Below, one piece after another: positions 47,143 through 58,133 of a stretch of DNA of 64,000 nt. Under the pieces are notes generated by a model that saw only the letters and a program-made list of their open reading frames with translations, was not told the DNA's origin and did not search any database. The translations under genes and the position numbers were made by a program. Source of the stretch: Mycogone perniciosa (taxonomy: Eukaryota; Ascomycota; Sordariomycetes; Hypocreales; Hypocreaceae); NCBI GenBank assembly GCA_025331125.1, contig JAOALB010000209.1, forward strand, positions 1 to 64,000, written 5' to 3'. Position 1 is the stretch's first letter; each line of letters opens with the position of its first letter.

Positions 47143-48804
47143 ATGGTGAATCAAAGGCTTCTAGCTAAATATCACAGGCTGGCCGACAAAACCAGCCCCT
47201 GTCCTAGTTCCAACTATCTACTCCATACTGATTACCGATTCATTTGGTGGCTCGGTATAGATCCTCCTAGGGCGCGTTAGGGGCTGTCTGTGTTTGAGAT
47301 TGCGATACTGATGAATCAGCGTTAGAGCAGGGCTTTACGAGTACGGAGTACTAATGTCAGCTTTGGCCACGCCCTATCTATCTACCGAGTTGGAGAGCGG
47401 AGTTGAGAGCTGCTGTAAAGGATAAATTAAATTTGACGTCTGGTGACACCTACTGTTCATTGGGCTCACAACAGCAGATACTGTACAAAGAACGCCGCCT
47501 CTAAACAACAAGTTGTCTGGTGGTGGCGCCCCTTTTGCTTTGTGAATCGGCGATACTTTTTTCTTTTTCAGGTACGCCATTTCTTTATTACGTACGAAGT
47601 AGATACATACATACCTTACGGAGTATGTGGCAACTTGCAAAGACTTGAATCTGTGAGCTGATTCAGCTGACACTTCATTTGCCCTCTTTGTTCTCGGGAT
47701 TTCCTTCTTCTTCTTTCTTTCTTTTCTCTTGACTCGACAATTGTGTTTGGACCGGGCGACAGGCTTCTCACCAACGCTATCGTCGATCTGGGGTTTTTGG
47801 CGGCATTTGCCCTCAGGAGATCTGCTGGACTTTGTAGATAGGCCTAGAGCGCTTGGGTGCTTAGCCCATGGCGGGACTTTTTTTATCTAAATTAACGGGT
47901 GACCGACTGTCTCGCTTCGCAATCGTCCGCAGCTTTTTTGCTTTATTCGCGCCCTCGCTGAGCGGTGCTAGCCTAACGCCCTTCATGACTTTGGTGCAAC
48001 CAGTGCCGCCACACTTCACAGTGGAGGTGTATGATGTCGCAGAAGTTCTGCTGTGAAAATTAAATGATATAGGTGAAGAATTGAGGTTGATTTAGATTCT
48101 CAAATCAATAGTGTCGTCTCAAGTGAGGCAATCCCCAAGCACCAAGACGGCACCTTGAATTTTATCACGATCAAGGACGAGCACATCAGTAAAGAGATTC
48201 CTCAGTGCCTCGCTTCCAGTACTACACTACAATATTAATAAGCTTGCTGGGATCCGCCGGGGCGCTCACATCCCTAGCGCGCGTTGGCTCCAGCCGTGAT
48301 AGCACCAGGGCGCTGCCTAGATATTCTACGACATCAGCATTAACAATAGCCCTCGTGTTCTTGTTCGTTTGATTGACTTTTGCCTATTACAACCATCGGG
48401 TCTACCTCATTAGATTGTAGGTCGGAGCAAGAAACCCCGAGTTACTTGGTCACCATCATGCCTGCCATAGGCTCATCCGTTTTTCTGTCCACAATGGCCG
48501 TCGTGGTTCTTTGCCTGGTGTTCGCAAATCTGAGTGGTGTTGGGTTGAGCATAGCCTAGCCGACCCTACCAATCTTCGGCAACATCTAGACATGTGTAGT
48601 TTTAGGAACTGCTTTGCGCCCGATCCAAAGTTAGTTCAGAGCAATGCGGTTCTCCTTCTTGAGAATGATGTTTTGCTGTATGATGGTGAACTTTTGTTTC
48701 GATATCACCAGCGATATTGGACAGTTTCAGTATGAATTTTATACTTGGGAGAGCCTACGAACGAATCATTGCTCAGGAAGGATTCATAGCTCAACGTGTC
48801 TGTC
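47143..48804. other. intergenic, no supported gene
   Basis: Contains pyrimidine-rich runs (near 47700) and short frames. From 48459 a frame with an N-terminal hydrophobic helix (VFLSTMAVVVLCLVFANLSG) stops at TAG after about 30 codons; this may be the start of a lost membrane or secreted protein. Confidence 0.4.
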
Positions 48805-50097
48805 TCATTTTGAATGTAATCTCTCAAAGTTGAAGTTCCATGTTGACTTTCTTGCACCACCCTTTGCCGAAGAGCCCCTAGCTCCAATATGCTGGAGAAC
48901 ACTAGGAACAAGTGCCCATTTGGACATTCTCAAGTCATCTGCTGTTTTCTCTATCGTAGAGTCTGCAGCTAAATCGAATGGTGGCGCGAGCAACCTCTTT
49001 TCCAATATTTCAAGATGCCGACGTGGTATTACAAGCCCCTGACTGCAACAACCGTACTGTGGCATCTCCCGGATGCCGAGAGAGAACGGCGCAACTGTCA
49101 GTCTCCCGGCCATAAAGCCAAGACCAATAAAAAGAGGCAACCATATGAGAAGTAGCCTCACGTGCAGTAGCCTAGAGTTCTTGAGTACGTGTTTCTTCAC
49201 GATGGTTGGAAGCCTCTGATATGATTGGCGAGCCGCAACGATTACACTCAATGAAGCGATATAGATGAAGGCGATGTTTGTGATGTACATGGGCCATTCT
49301 TCCGAGTTCCACCCTAGATACGTTTCGGAGTAGAAAAGTCGAATATACAGCCAATCGTGATTGTTCGTGTATGCTCGATCTTTGACTTGTGGTATAGCGT
49401 TTCGTAACCGATCGAACCAGTCTCGAGCGGCGATGACATCGTCCTCGACTAGAATGAAGTATTCGATGCCTTGTCTGCGACATGTTTCTGATAAAGCCGC
49501 ATAGTCTCGTCGTACGCGTTCGTCCCGATCCGCCATTGGCGATAGGCGAGGTATCTTCCGATAATGATTCTCGTGGACTAGTGAGCTTGCAGTATCCTCA
49601 TGTACTAACACTTCATCTGCAATGGTATTGAGCCATTTTGAACCAAAGGCAGAATTCTTCACGGCGTTGTCATCGGATAACAACACAACAATGTGGAGCA
49701 AATCCCTCTCATCGGGCTTTAGCGAATCAACGAGGGAAGCAACTGTTCTAGAAAGAAACTGGCTTTTCTCCCGCTGGAGACTAGGGATTCCAACGCAATA
49801 CTTGGCTGCCCTATCATGAGACTTCCATTCCGTGGCCTGGAGCTTTTGTGCTTCGTTTGTGTCGGTCGATAGATCAGGTGATTGCAAGAAATTGATGAGT
49901 TTGTCTGCTTCTTTCTCTCTAACGGTAGAGTATATCGGCGCATATGCATCGTCCCAGCGGAAGAAGATAGATGTAGGATCATAGGATGATCTACCTTGAC
50001 AATATTTGAGTAAAAGAAGCCATGTTAGAACCAGAATGAGGTCGACAAAATGCAGGTCAATAATAAGATGTTGAATCGAAGATAAATGGGACCGCAT
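48805..50097 (-). CDS. PGAP4-like GPI-glycan glycosyltransferase (GT109 type)
   Basis: A single exon encodes 430 residues. There is an N-terminal membrane anchor (about 17-33), then a GT-A-like domain with VGIPSLQREKSQFLSRTVAS and the acidic triad FILVEDDVIAA (E218-D219-D220), then, inside the catalytic domain, two closely spaced membrane helices (about 272-288 and 313-331), then QGLVIPRRHLEILEKRLL. A pair of membrane helices inserted in a GT-A fold with an E-D-D triad is the hallmark of PGAP4/TMEM246, the Golgi enzyme that adds N-acetylgalactosamine to GPI anchors; fungi have homologues. The assignment is by architecture. The ATG at 50097 is the natural start and the frame is intact, unlike its neighbours. 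Confidence 0.75.
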   Translation of the reverse strand: MRSHLSSIQHLIIDLHFVDLILVLTWLLLLKYCQGRSSYDPTSIFFRWDDAYAPIYSTVREKEADKLINFLQSPDLSTDTNEAQKLQATEWKSHDRAAKYCVGIPSLQREKSQFLSRTVASLVDSLKPDERDLLHIVVLLSDDNAVKNSAFGSKWLNTIADEVLVHEDTASSLVHENHYRKIPRLSPMADRDERVRRDYAALSETCRRQGIEYFILVEDDVIAARDWFDRLRNAIPQVKDRAYTNNHDWLYIRLFYSETYLGWNSEEWPMYITNIAFIYIASLSVIVAARQSYQRLPTIVKKHVLKNSRLLHVRLLLIWLPLFIGLGFMAGRLTVAPFSLGIREMPQYGCCSQGLVIPRRHLEILEKRLLAPPFDLAADSTIEKTADDLRMSKWALVPSVLQHIGARGSSAKGGARKSTWNFNFERLHSK

Positions 50098-51536
50098 TAT
50101 TGGACTCTTGTTGGCAGAAGCCGTAAGGAGAAGTAGATGACTTGCTTCTCTGATGATGGCATCTTCGCAAGATTGTCCTTTAAAAAACTAGAACGTATAG
50201 GATGACTCGGGGAATTTCGTGGAAAGGGGTGGTTCCAAACATTAAAAATTCTCAATGTGACCCAGTTTTCCCATGAATACGAGTAAGCTGCGTTTATGGG
50301 TACTGCTTATCTATCTTACATGACCTGAAGCAAGCCAGTGGTGTCGAGCTTACATGTTTGAACCGACTCTGGCGGGAGACCATCGATGGACTAATACTAC
50401 GAGTACGAATCGTATTCAACTACTCCGGAATTACGTCGTCATTATCAGGAACACCAGCGTTAAATACGAGCAAACCGTTACGAATCGGGTTTAAGCTCCT
50501 CCAACCGCCAGCCGCTATCTCCACTAGGTACACGTCACCTTTCCATACGGGGTATAGAGTCGCCTTGTGGATATCGATAGTATAGATTAATAGGATGCCG
50601 AAGTCGCGAGCGACGCCACGCAATCAGGCGCCGATGCCGAGGTACTACTCCGTACTCCATAGAGCGATACTGCTTTCATCACCCTGAGAGCAGTAGATTC
50701 CCTCTTTCTACTACGAGTACGGAGTAAATGTGCCAACCAAAAGGCGTGGTGGCGTTGTGGGCATGGCAGTGAGCCACGCGGCTCTGCGGACTTGAGGCTT
50801 GTTGTGTCCGACTCAGTGCCTGACTAAAATATGCATGCTGAGTTTGAGCCTTACCATACCCGCACCAGGATGACCCCGGCTGGAGAAGGAATAGGGTTGA
50901 TTGAAGACCTAGATTTTGTTGTTGCAAGCTACCCCGATGTTTCTGGGTTTGTAATAAGGATAGGCATTATAATATCAGTTCGGGCTGTCCCACTTTGGAT
51001 ATCCGATTGGCTGGTCTGATCGTTCTCATTTTTCGGCCCGTTGAAGGTTGCCCGAAGGACCCGGCCCGGGTCTATGGAGACGGGGATGAAACAAGCCTTT
51101 TTATTAGAGTCATGCAGATGCTTCATTAACATGACAAATGAAGCCTGGGTCTATTATCGGGGAGTGCTGAATTCTTGAGGGTAGGGTATTCGATGGTGAG
51201 TTGGTAACCCATATCAGACATCAATTATTCGTACCATGGAGCACTGCATGATTGTCATAGTGTCGGCTGTGACTTATCCCTCAATTGCGATTTGGAAGGT
51301 CAGCGTGTATGCTGTAATATTACCCACAGGCGGATTGATCAAAGCATGAGGTATATGAAGGCTGCCACCCTTTTGAGGATTCAAGCCACAGACTCAAATT
51401 GACCAACCACAAGTATTGTTCATGAAATATCACTGCCTGAAATTCCTCCATGTGCTGAAGTACACAGTTGGGCTTTGTATTTTACTATCAAAATCTCAAA
51501 TTTTTGTAGGTATATATAAACGTGCTGCCTTGGTCA
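50098..51536. other. intergenic, no gene recognised
   Basis: Several short frames on both strands show no motif. TACTCCGTA-type words occur near 50645 and 50712. Confidence 0.5.
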
Positions 51537-52640
51537 ATGGTGAAATGGGTGTTTGCAGTTGTCCGTCTCTTACTTGGTCTGTTTACCGCAAACAAAGGCT
51601 ATTTAAATATCGCCATTGACGACAGGAGCACTGTGACTTCTCGCCGTTCTTAACCCACCCGCTATCACCTCGCCCTTGAATGACTCCTCCAAGTGCAATG
51701 TTGGCTCACTCTTCCGAGTCGTGTGGTGATCCAGCTTCCCAATGGCACTTGGATTGAGAGCATAGCCGTTTGACCTAATGGCAATCTCCTCCTCATCGGC
51801 TTCAGGTCGAACGCTTCTTTATTTGAGGTGCTGAACCCAGAGAGCAACTCCCTGACCGTCATGCATTATTTCACGATCGATACAATCGCCGACTTGCTCG
51901 GTATTACTGAAACCCCGCCTAATCTGTTCAATATGGCTTGTGGCAATTTTAGTAACACAGGCGGCGGCTTCAAGGGAAGTTTTGGACTCTGGAGTGCCAA
52001 TTTCGCCATCTTCCAAACGGCATAACGACCGTTCCCCCAAACATGAATTTAGTCCTCATAGCAGAATCGACGCTCAGTGTGGTCTGGACCGTCGATACAA
52101 TGACAGGTAAAGTGGATGTAGCGGAAAGGTTCTCAAAATCCGACACTCCCATTGGCGTCAATGGCATCCGTATTCACGGTGGCTATGTGTGCTAGACAAA
52201 AGACACCACGAGGATCGATCCTAATACAGGAAAGCCTGGAACTGCATTGTAAAAGGTTGATGATCGTGGGAATACTGTCCAAGGCGCAGAGGTGGAGAGG
52301 ATGGTAGGACTTCTCGCATCGGCCATGGAGATGAAGATGTGCCTGGAATGGGAGCAATTTGTTGTGTTACTGGTGCAACCGATTCACTTGAGCTCACTAC
52401 GACCACTACGTACCAGTTTGGAAGACCAAAACAGGATGCAAAGCTATTCTACTTCACGACTGATGGTGGGGAAAGCAACATGAATGCATGGGAAGGGGAG
52501 ATCATCGCCTTTGAGACGACGTGGTTACATTTTTTAGAATCTCTAGGTCTCAATGTTCATTCACCTTTTTATTGTAAAGCTGGGTTCAAGTTCTCGGGGA
52601 CACCCTTCCTAATCTGGAAGTTTCGTGAAGAAGTGTCTCC
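51537..52640 (+). pseudogene. secreted SMP-30/gluconolactonase-like beta-propeller gene, decayed
   Basis: An ATG at 51537 opens VKWVFAVVRLLLGLFTANKG, a signal-peptide-like start. After stops, the protein reappears as QLPNGTWIESIAV-stop-PNGNLLL (CGA to TGA likely), then GITETPPNLFNMACGNFSNT, GSFGLWSANFAIF, MNLVLIAESTLSVVWTVDTM, IGVNGIRIHGGYV, DPNTGKPGT, DDRGNTVQGAEV, TDSLELTTTTTYQFG and LFYFTTDGGESN. That is the blade order of the fungal secreted SMP-30-like family (six-bladed propeller). At least two stops and several frame changes prevent translation. The frame to 52644 after FETTW is probably out of the original gene. Confidence 0.75.
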
Positions 52641-52757
52641 ATAGGACATCATTTACGGGTTTCTGTATCTTGTGTTTTCCTTTTTTGTCTCCAGTAAGGG
52701 CCCCGGATACGAAGAACTGTTAACTGGTGTTAGTGTACAGATATAAGGCGTGGCGGG

Positions 52758-54462
52758 TTAAGAGGTGTGGAGGTGTTGGGACAACATACGTAGAACGGCT
52801 CCCCCAACGAGGACAGCATCCAACAAGGCCAAGCCGGTGAAGCACCAACCGATGCCCATGCTTGAGATCAACGAAGGCATTAAAACCGCCGTGACGGCTG
52901 CTCCTGGATTACGGAGCATATTTCCCAGCGCAAACGCCCCAGCGGCTTGCTGTGACACGCACTCGGAGAGAAAGGCTGTCGTCGCGACAAAAACCCAACT
53001 CATACCAAATCCAGCTGTGATTCATTATCAGCAGTTACTCCAAGTGTTTAGTGCTTTAGGGGCCCGAGTCAAACGTACTCAAGAAAGTAGCGACAAGAAC
53101 TGCAGCAGGGTGTATGGCCTTGTCAACAAACCACCCAAACATTAGTGTCCCAGCAACACATACAAGGACGCCCCAGATCTGGTCAACCAGTCTAGTCTCA
53201 GGTTCTACATTTCCGTCCTTTGAAGCCAGGGCAAACTTGGCCCGTCGCCAATCACTTGCTCGACCGCCGGCTAGTGAACCGACAATCATGGCAACACCGA
53301 CAGCGACATAACTGCCACCAACTTCGGTGGTTGACCAATGATACGTGCTCTCGAGGGTTTGGGGTAGCTGGACGGCAATGGCAAAATATGTCGAGTACAA
53401 AATTGCCGTATTGAAGGATACAATGCCTATAGGCGGATAGCAAAACAGCTTCCAGTACCCTAGCAGGGTCGGCTTGGGCGGCATAGGCCCACGTTGGGAT
53501 TCTGGGGCCAACGGTGATGTAAAGTGAGGTGGAAATAGGACCCAGCCGCGGTCATTGTAGAGCTCTCCGTTACCAACGCGATATCGAAGTGTCTCGGGTA
53601 GCATCAATATGATCAGAAGCCACAGAGTAAACCCAGAGATAGCTGTTTGAAACATGATTAGTTTAAATGAGATTCATGTGGGACTGGAAATTGACTTGAG
53701 CACACCTAGAAACCCGAAAGTCCACCTCCAGGTTGTTTGTCCAGCGAAGATGCCTCCTAGTACTGGACCCAAGACGGGACCACACTGTGGACCAAGAAGA
53801 AAAATTGACATCGCAGTCGCTCGGTGCTTTGGTTCCGTAATCTGGTCTCTGAAAGTCAGTTTCGATGAAATGCCTAGTTAGAAGTGATGAGATGAGGACG
53901 CACATCCGCAACCGTACCAGCACCCATCGAGACAACAGCGGAGGATCCAAATGCCTGTAGTATCCGTAAAAATACGAGTGCTCCAAAATTTGTGGGAAGA
54001 GCGGCCATCAGAACATTGGCAACGATATAAATGGCCAACGAAATGATATAGAGTGGTCTTCGACCTCTGACATCTGCGAAAGAAGACCAGAATAACGGCT
54101 GCAAAAGACATGTCAGAATCCAGGACAGGACAAATGTGGGCTCATATCATCCAACTCACCCCAAAAGCAAAGACAATCATGAACACCGAAACGGTTGCGT
54201 TTACAGCTGTGATACCAACTTGGAATTCTCGTACGAGCACAGGCAGGGCTGGCAAGTAGATGGCACCGGCTAGTGGCCCGAAGAAGCCGCCAACAGTGAT
54301 GAGCCAGAGAACGAAGCGCCGTCGTGATGGCGCGAGGGCGCAGTAGGCTGAAAAGACTGGTGCATCTTCTTTTGCCTCCGTCTGTGATGGCACAAGAGGC
54401 GGGCTCTGTGTCGCAGGTTCCAGCTTGTCGGGTGCCTCCTCAGTCATGCTTTCGGACGACAT
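52758..54462 (-). CDS. MFS transporter (DHA1, drug:H+ antiporter-like), one junction out of frame
   Basis: Exons 54160-54462, 53904-54098, 53706-53848, 53079-53642 and 52758-53014 fit GT-AG introns (about 55-65 bp). The cytosolic N-terminus is followed by FGPLFWSSFADVRGRRPLYI, the MFS motif A, then LRILQAFGSSAVVSMGAGT, LLGPQCGPVLGPVLGGIFAG (motif C), and a C-terminal half with ECVSQQAAGAFALGNMLRNP. It should be a plasma-membrane exporter of the DHA1 family. Problem: joining exon 2 (..GTVAD) to exon 3 (..RDQITEPKHRATAM) at the only good splice sites leaves the sum at 1462 coding bases, one over a multiple of three. So either a non-canonical junction is used or the gene is freshly broken. Start 54462 is the first ATG giving a plausible N-terminus; the frame runs open further upstream. 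Confidence 0.72.
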
Positions 54463-55717
54463 AAAGGCTTCTCTTGCTGAACGAGTCTCTTCTATGATGG
54501 CAATGCAGTAATCACGATGATATTGTATGACGGATTGCTCCCATTTCGTAGTGAATCTGTATGCGAGCAACAGGGTGTCAATGCTTAAATGATAGAACAA
54601 GTCAATCGCAAAGAGAATTTTCCCATAACCCATAACCCATATCATCAGAGAGGGGATGTCGATGATAGTGGTCCCTCCGCTGCTGAGTAAATTGGCGTTG
54701 GACGAGCCTGACCAAGCTAACATTCTATTGAAGCTCAACGGACCCCTTCCTGCATCGGAGCCCGTCTAGTCCGAGGCGATTGGAGCGGAGTAATGATTCA
54801 CGAAGCGGTCCTCCATGAGGAGCCTTTCCTTCTCGTATTCATTCTCTGACTCCTTCCGCCCTATGGATACTAATCTCCTCTAGGTAAACGAGATAATTGG
54901 CTCAAAGCAGGTGAAATGGCCTCGTTTCACAGGAACAGCTCTCACAAGAGAAGCTTGCTTGGAGCCTTGAGGAACGGGGTGGGGAAGTCCGGCCAGCCGC
55001 AGTATGATGGGAGTTCCACATAACGCCCCATTCATCACAAAGCCGAGTAACATGAGCGCCACCTCAGGTCTCGACATGTATCTGTACATCCTGCCAAGAA
55101 GGCCGAGACACCATCAAAGTGGCACCAGCTGAGCTTGTTAGGAAGAGCCTGCTGCATGTTCGGTCCTTTTGCATCCATCTGTTAGCCATTTGATAGGGCA
55201 ATCTTTGAGCATGTTTTCCCAGCGCGCGCATTTGAGCACATTTCGAGTACAAACAGGCCAAACATTTGGTTGGATCTAATTTGTTAGTTTCGAATTCGGG
55301 GATCTTGATGGGGCCGTTGGACGGTTCGATCGGACCCGGCTACTTTCCCAAAAAGGGACTGAGCAAAGATTGAGTGGGTTTCAGTGCCGAAAGAGTAAAT
55401 GTTAGTAGTACTAAAGATACAAAGTGTTTCCTATGCTGTCGCATAACATAAGGTCGCCTTAACCATGCGCACAGTGTGGGCTCACATTTTTCTGGGTTTT
55501 GGTCTGACATATGCGTAACTATTAAACTATGATGTTAAATAAAAGGTTTTATAGCTAATGATCAACCTGGCATGTGTACCCGAAGCCTCGATTCCTCCAC
55601 CATTCGGCATTCAACAGAGAGTTGAGCCTTCTTCATTTCACCATATATACCAATACCGTTCTTCCTACTACGACGCAAGATTGATATCATTTTTTTTTGC
55701 AACCCAAGCCCTAGAAA
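54463..55717. other. intergenic between divergent transporter genes
   Basis: Shared upstream region of the MFS gene (minus) and the Atg22-like gene (plus). A minus-strand frame at 54880-55089 contains a hydrophobic run but shows no family motif. No other gene is supported. Confidence 0.45.
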
Positions 55718-57656
55718 ATGAAGGACACCGCTTCAGAAAGTGAAAATAACAAGAAAGATGTGCCGCAGGTTTTTGTGGTGCACAGGCAGCCGTCTGCCGA
55801 GGGGCGGGCTCCTGAGTCGGACGAGCCCGTTGCGTCAATGGCTAGCAAAAGAGCCTTATGGGGATGGATTATCTTGTGTTTTTCAGTGAGCGATGACCTT
55901 GCCCTCATGCCATCAGAGAATATATCATTCCTGTTATTAACTATTTCTTTGCGCTTGGGTAGACTGGTCCAACAAGTGGCATGGTAAACAATTATGTGAC
56001 AGCTAGCATTCAATCTGCCGCAAACGCTGTTGGTCATGTCCCTGGCACTAACAAGCCATGTGCTCGACGCGGTGATATCCGTTGTGTAGTGAACCTTGGT
56101 GGACGTGAGGTTGACTATCTCAGCTATCTGTACGATACTGACCCCAGTGTTGGCGCGAAGGCATGCAACCGCGGCTGACTGTGCATTGTATCTAGGCTTT
56201 ACTTGAGAGCCATTAGCAGGGCTGTGGAGGGGGTTGTTTCTATCGTGGCAGCCGGCGCTGCAGACTACTCAAATTACCGGAAGCCGATGATGATGGGCTC
56301 GATATACCTGTTCGGTCTGTTGGCGCTACCGTTCGCTGGCCTTACAGGTAACTCGTACAGTCATCTCAACGCCCTCTCGACGCTGTATGTTTTGCTCACA
56401 GTCGTGAGTGGTATGTACACGGTGATTGAAGCATCCTACATCCCGATATTCATGCGCTCCATTGGCTGGTTCCACTCCCCAAGGCGACTTGAAGCCAATC
56501 AGGACTGTACTGCCGAAATGGAGAACAACAGGACTTGGATCAAAGGGAGCCGAGTTTCGGTGCTTGGTTTAGTCTCTAGCAACACAGGCGCTTTGGTGGC
56601 CCTGCTCATCGGGGTCATCATCACCTATACTCGCGGAGATTTCGTGAAGGAGGGCTACTTCAAGTAAGCTCCAGGGGCCCCATAGCGACAAATTTTACTG
56701 ACCTTCATCATTAGCTTCCTTCTCGCTATCACAATTGCAGGATGCTTGACAAGTATGAATCTCTCCTTAAACCAGAGTTTTCACATAGGTGACTGACAGC
56801 ATAGTTGCTTTTGCTATTGTTGGCCAGCTTCTGCTGCCTAATATTCCAGGAAAGGAACGGCCTAAGGGTAAAAATGCATTGCTTTTACCTTTACGAACCT
56901 GTAAGTCAAAGATAGTCATGGATATTGGGGTCGTTTTGAAGGTTGAAAATTCATCTGGAGGCCATTCACTCATTACTCCATGCAGGGGCAATGCTTTTAA
57001 GATCAACTCGCCAATATCCGAATGCCTTCAAGTTATGCACTGGGTGGATTCTTTGGAACACGGGATACAGCAACTTCTTGTCATTAATCAGCGCTCTCTT
57101 CCTAGAGACGACTGGCATCCAGCGGGGTAGCAGCATCTATACCGTGTACACTTTCATGATGGTTATTTTCGCTGTCATTGGATCGCTGAGTTGGCTTTTC
57201 GCCTTCCCATACACGCGACTTCGAATTAAGGGCTGGGCGTACTTATTCCTCAGTGTGAACATCTTGTGCGTGTTTTGGGGCTGCTTAGGCATAAGCCCCA
57301 ACATACCGATTGGATACAAGTACATGGCGGAGTTTTGGGTTGCCGATTTTCTGTTCATGAGCACCAGCAGCGCTCTACGCTCACTCAATCGCGTCTTGTT
57401 CTCGTCCCTCATTCCAAAGGGATCCGAAGCACTCTATTTTGGGCTGGAAATCACCCTGGATTTGGCAACGGGTTGGATAAATCCTCTTGTCCAGGGTGCG
57501 ATTCAAGACCGCACACATAACCTGCGCTTCCCAATGATTCCCAATCTTTTACTTATGCTGGTTGCTCTGGGCTTGTATCTGTGGACAGACTTGGAGCAGG
57601 GTATCAAAGATGCTGAGGTGCCTCTGGAGACGGCGCCTTCCATCAGTGACAACTGA
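55718..57656 (+). CDS. Atg22-like transporter (MFS, vacuole effluxer type)
   Basis: Six exons join in one frame: 55718-55885, 55963-56129, 56196-56663, 56715-56752, 56805-56900 and 56986-57656, giving 535 residues. The hydrophilic start is followed by LWGWIILCFSTGPTSGMVNN, a soluble loop (CARRGD..CVVNLGGREVDYLSYLLYLRA), VVSIVAAGAADYSNYRKPMM, which is typical of the Atg22 family, and at least ten membrane segments ending ..LGLYLWTDLEQGI. Atg22-type proteins export amino acids from the vacuole after autophagy; filamentous fungi have several extra copies near accessory genes. The small fourth exon (38 bp) needs the acceptor at 56804 rather than the nearer CAG at 56799 to keep frame. All junctions are canonical. 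Its role for the neighbouring cluster is not shown. Confidence 0.85.
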
Positions 57657-58133
57657 GGGTCACGAGACAGGGGCTATATGTCGTGAGCAACTCAAATGCT
57701 GTTAAGAACAGGCAATACTGCGGCAGTAGTTAGTGCGAAAAATAACTAATTTGCTCATATGTTTCTCAATGCGTGAAAGCATGGGTTATTTTCCTACCTG
57801 GCCGTAGCAGACTCGTGTTGACTCTCATCTAGTAGGATCTCCGATTCGTAGAAATTTGCTCAATATTTCTCTCCCTAGCCTATGTAGATAGGTAAGGAAG
57901 GGTGCGTTAAGCTTACGGAGAGGATCCGAACTGGAACCTGGAGCAAAGGTCCCACTGGGCCCATGTAGTATTCCTTCGCGGCATTTGAGCAAGATAGTAC
58001 GAGTACCAGTACTACTACTAGTAGTACATGGAGCTAGGGTAAATAAGATCCCGCTTGGCTATGTAGTAGGTCAGTCCCCATCAATCATATTAGTTGAGAC
58101 CCTCCTTGCCTTCACGCTTCACCACCATAATTC
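57657..58133. other. intergenic between convergent genes
   Basis: 3' regions of the Atg22-like gene and the P450 gene. A near-perfect palindrome AGTACTACTACTAGTAGTAC lies at about 58008-58028 and could form a hairpin; this sort of word is scattered through the window. Confidence 0.5.
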
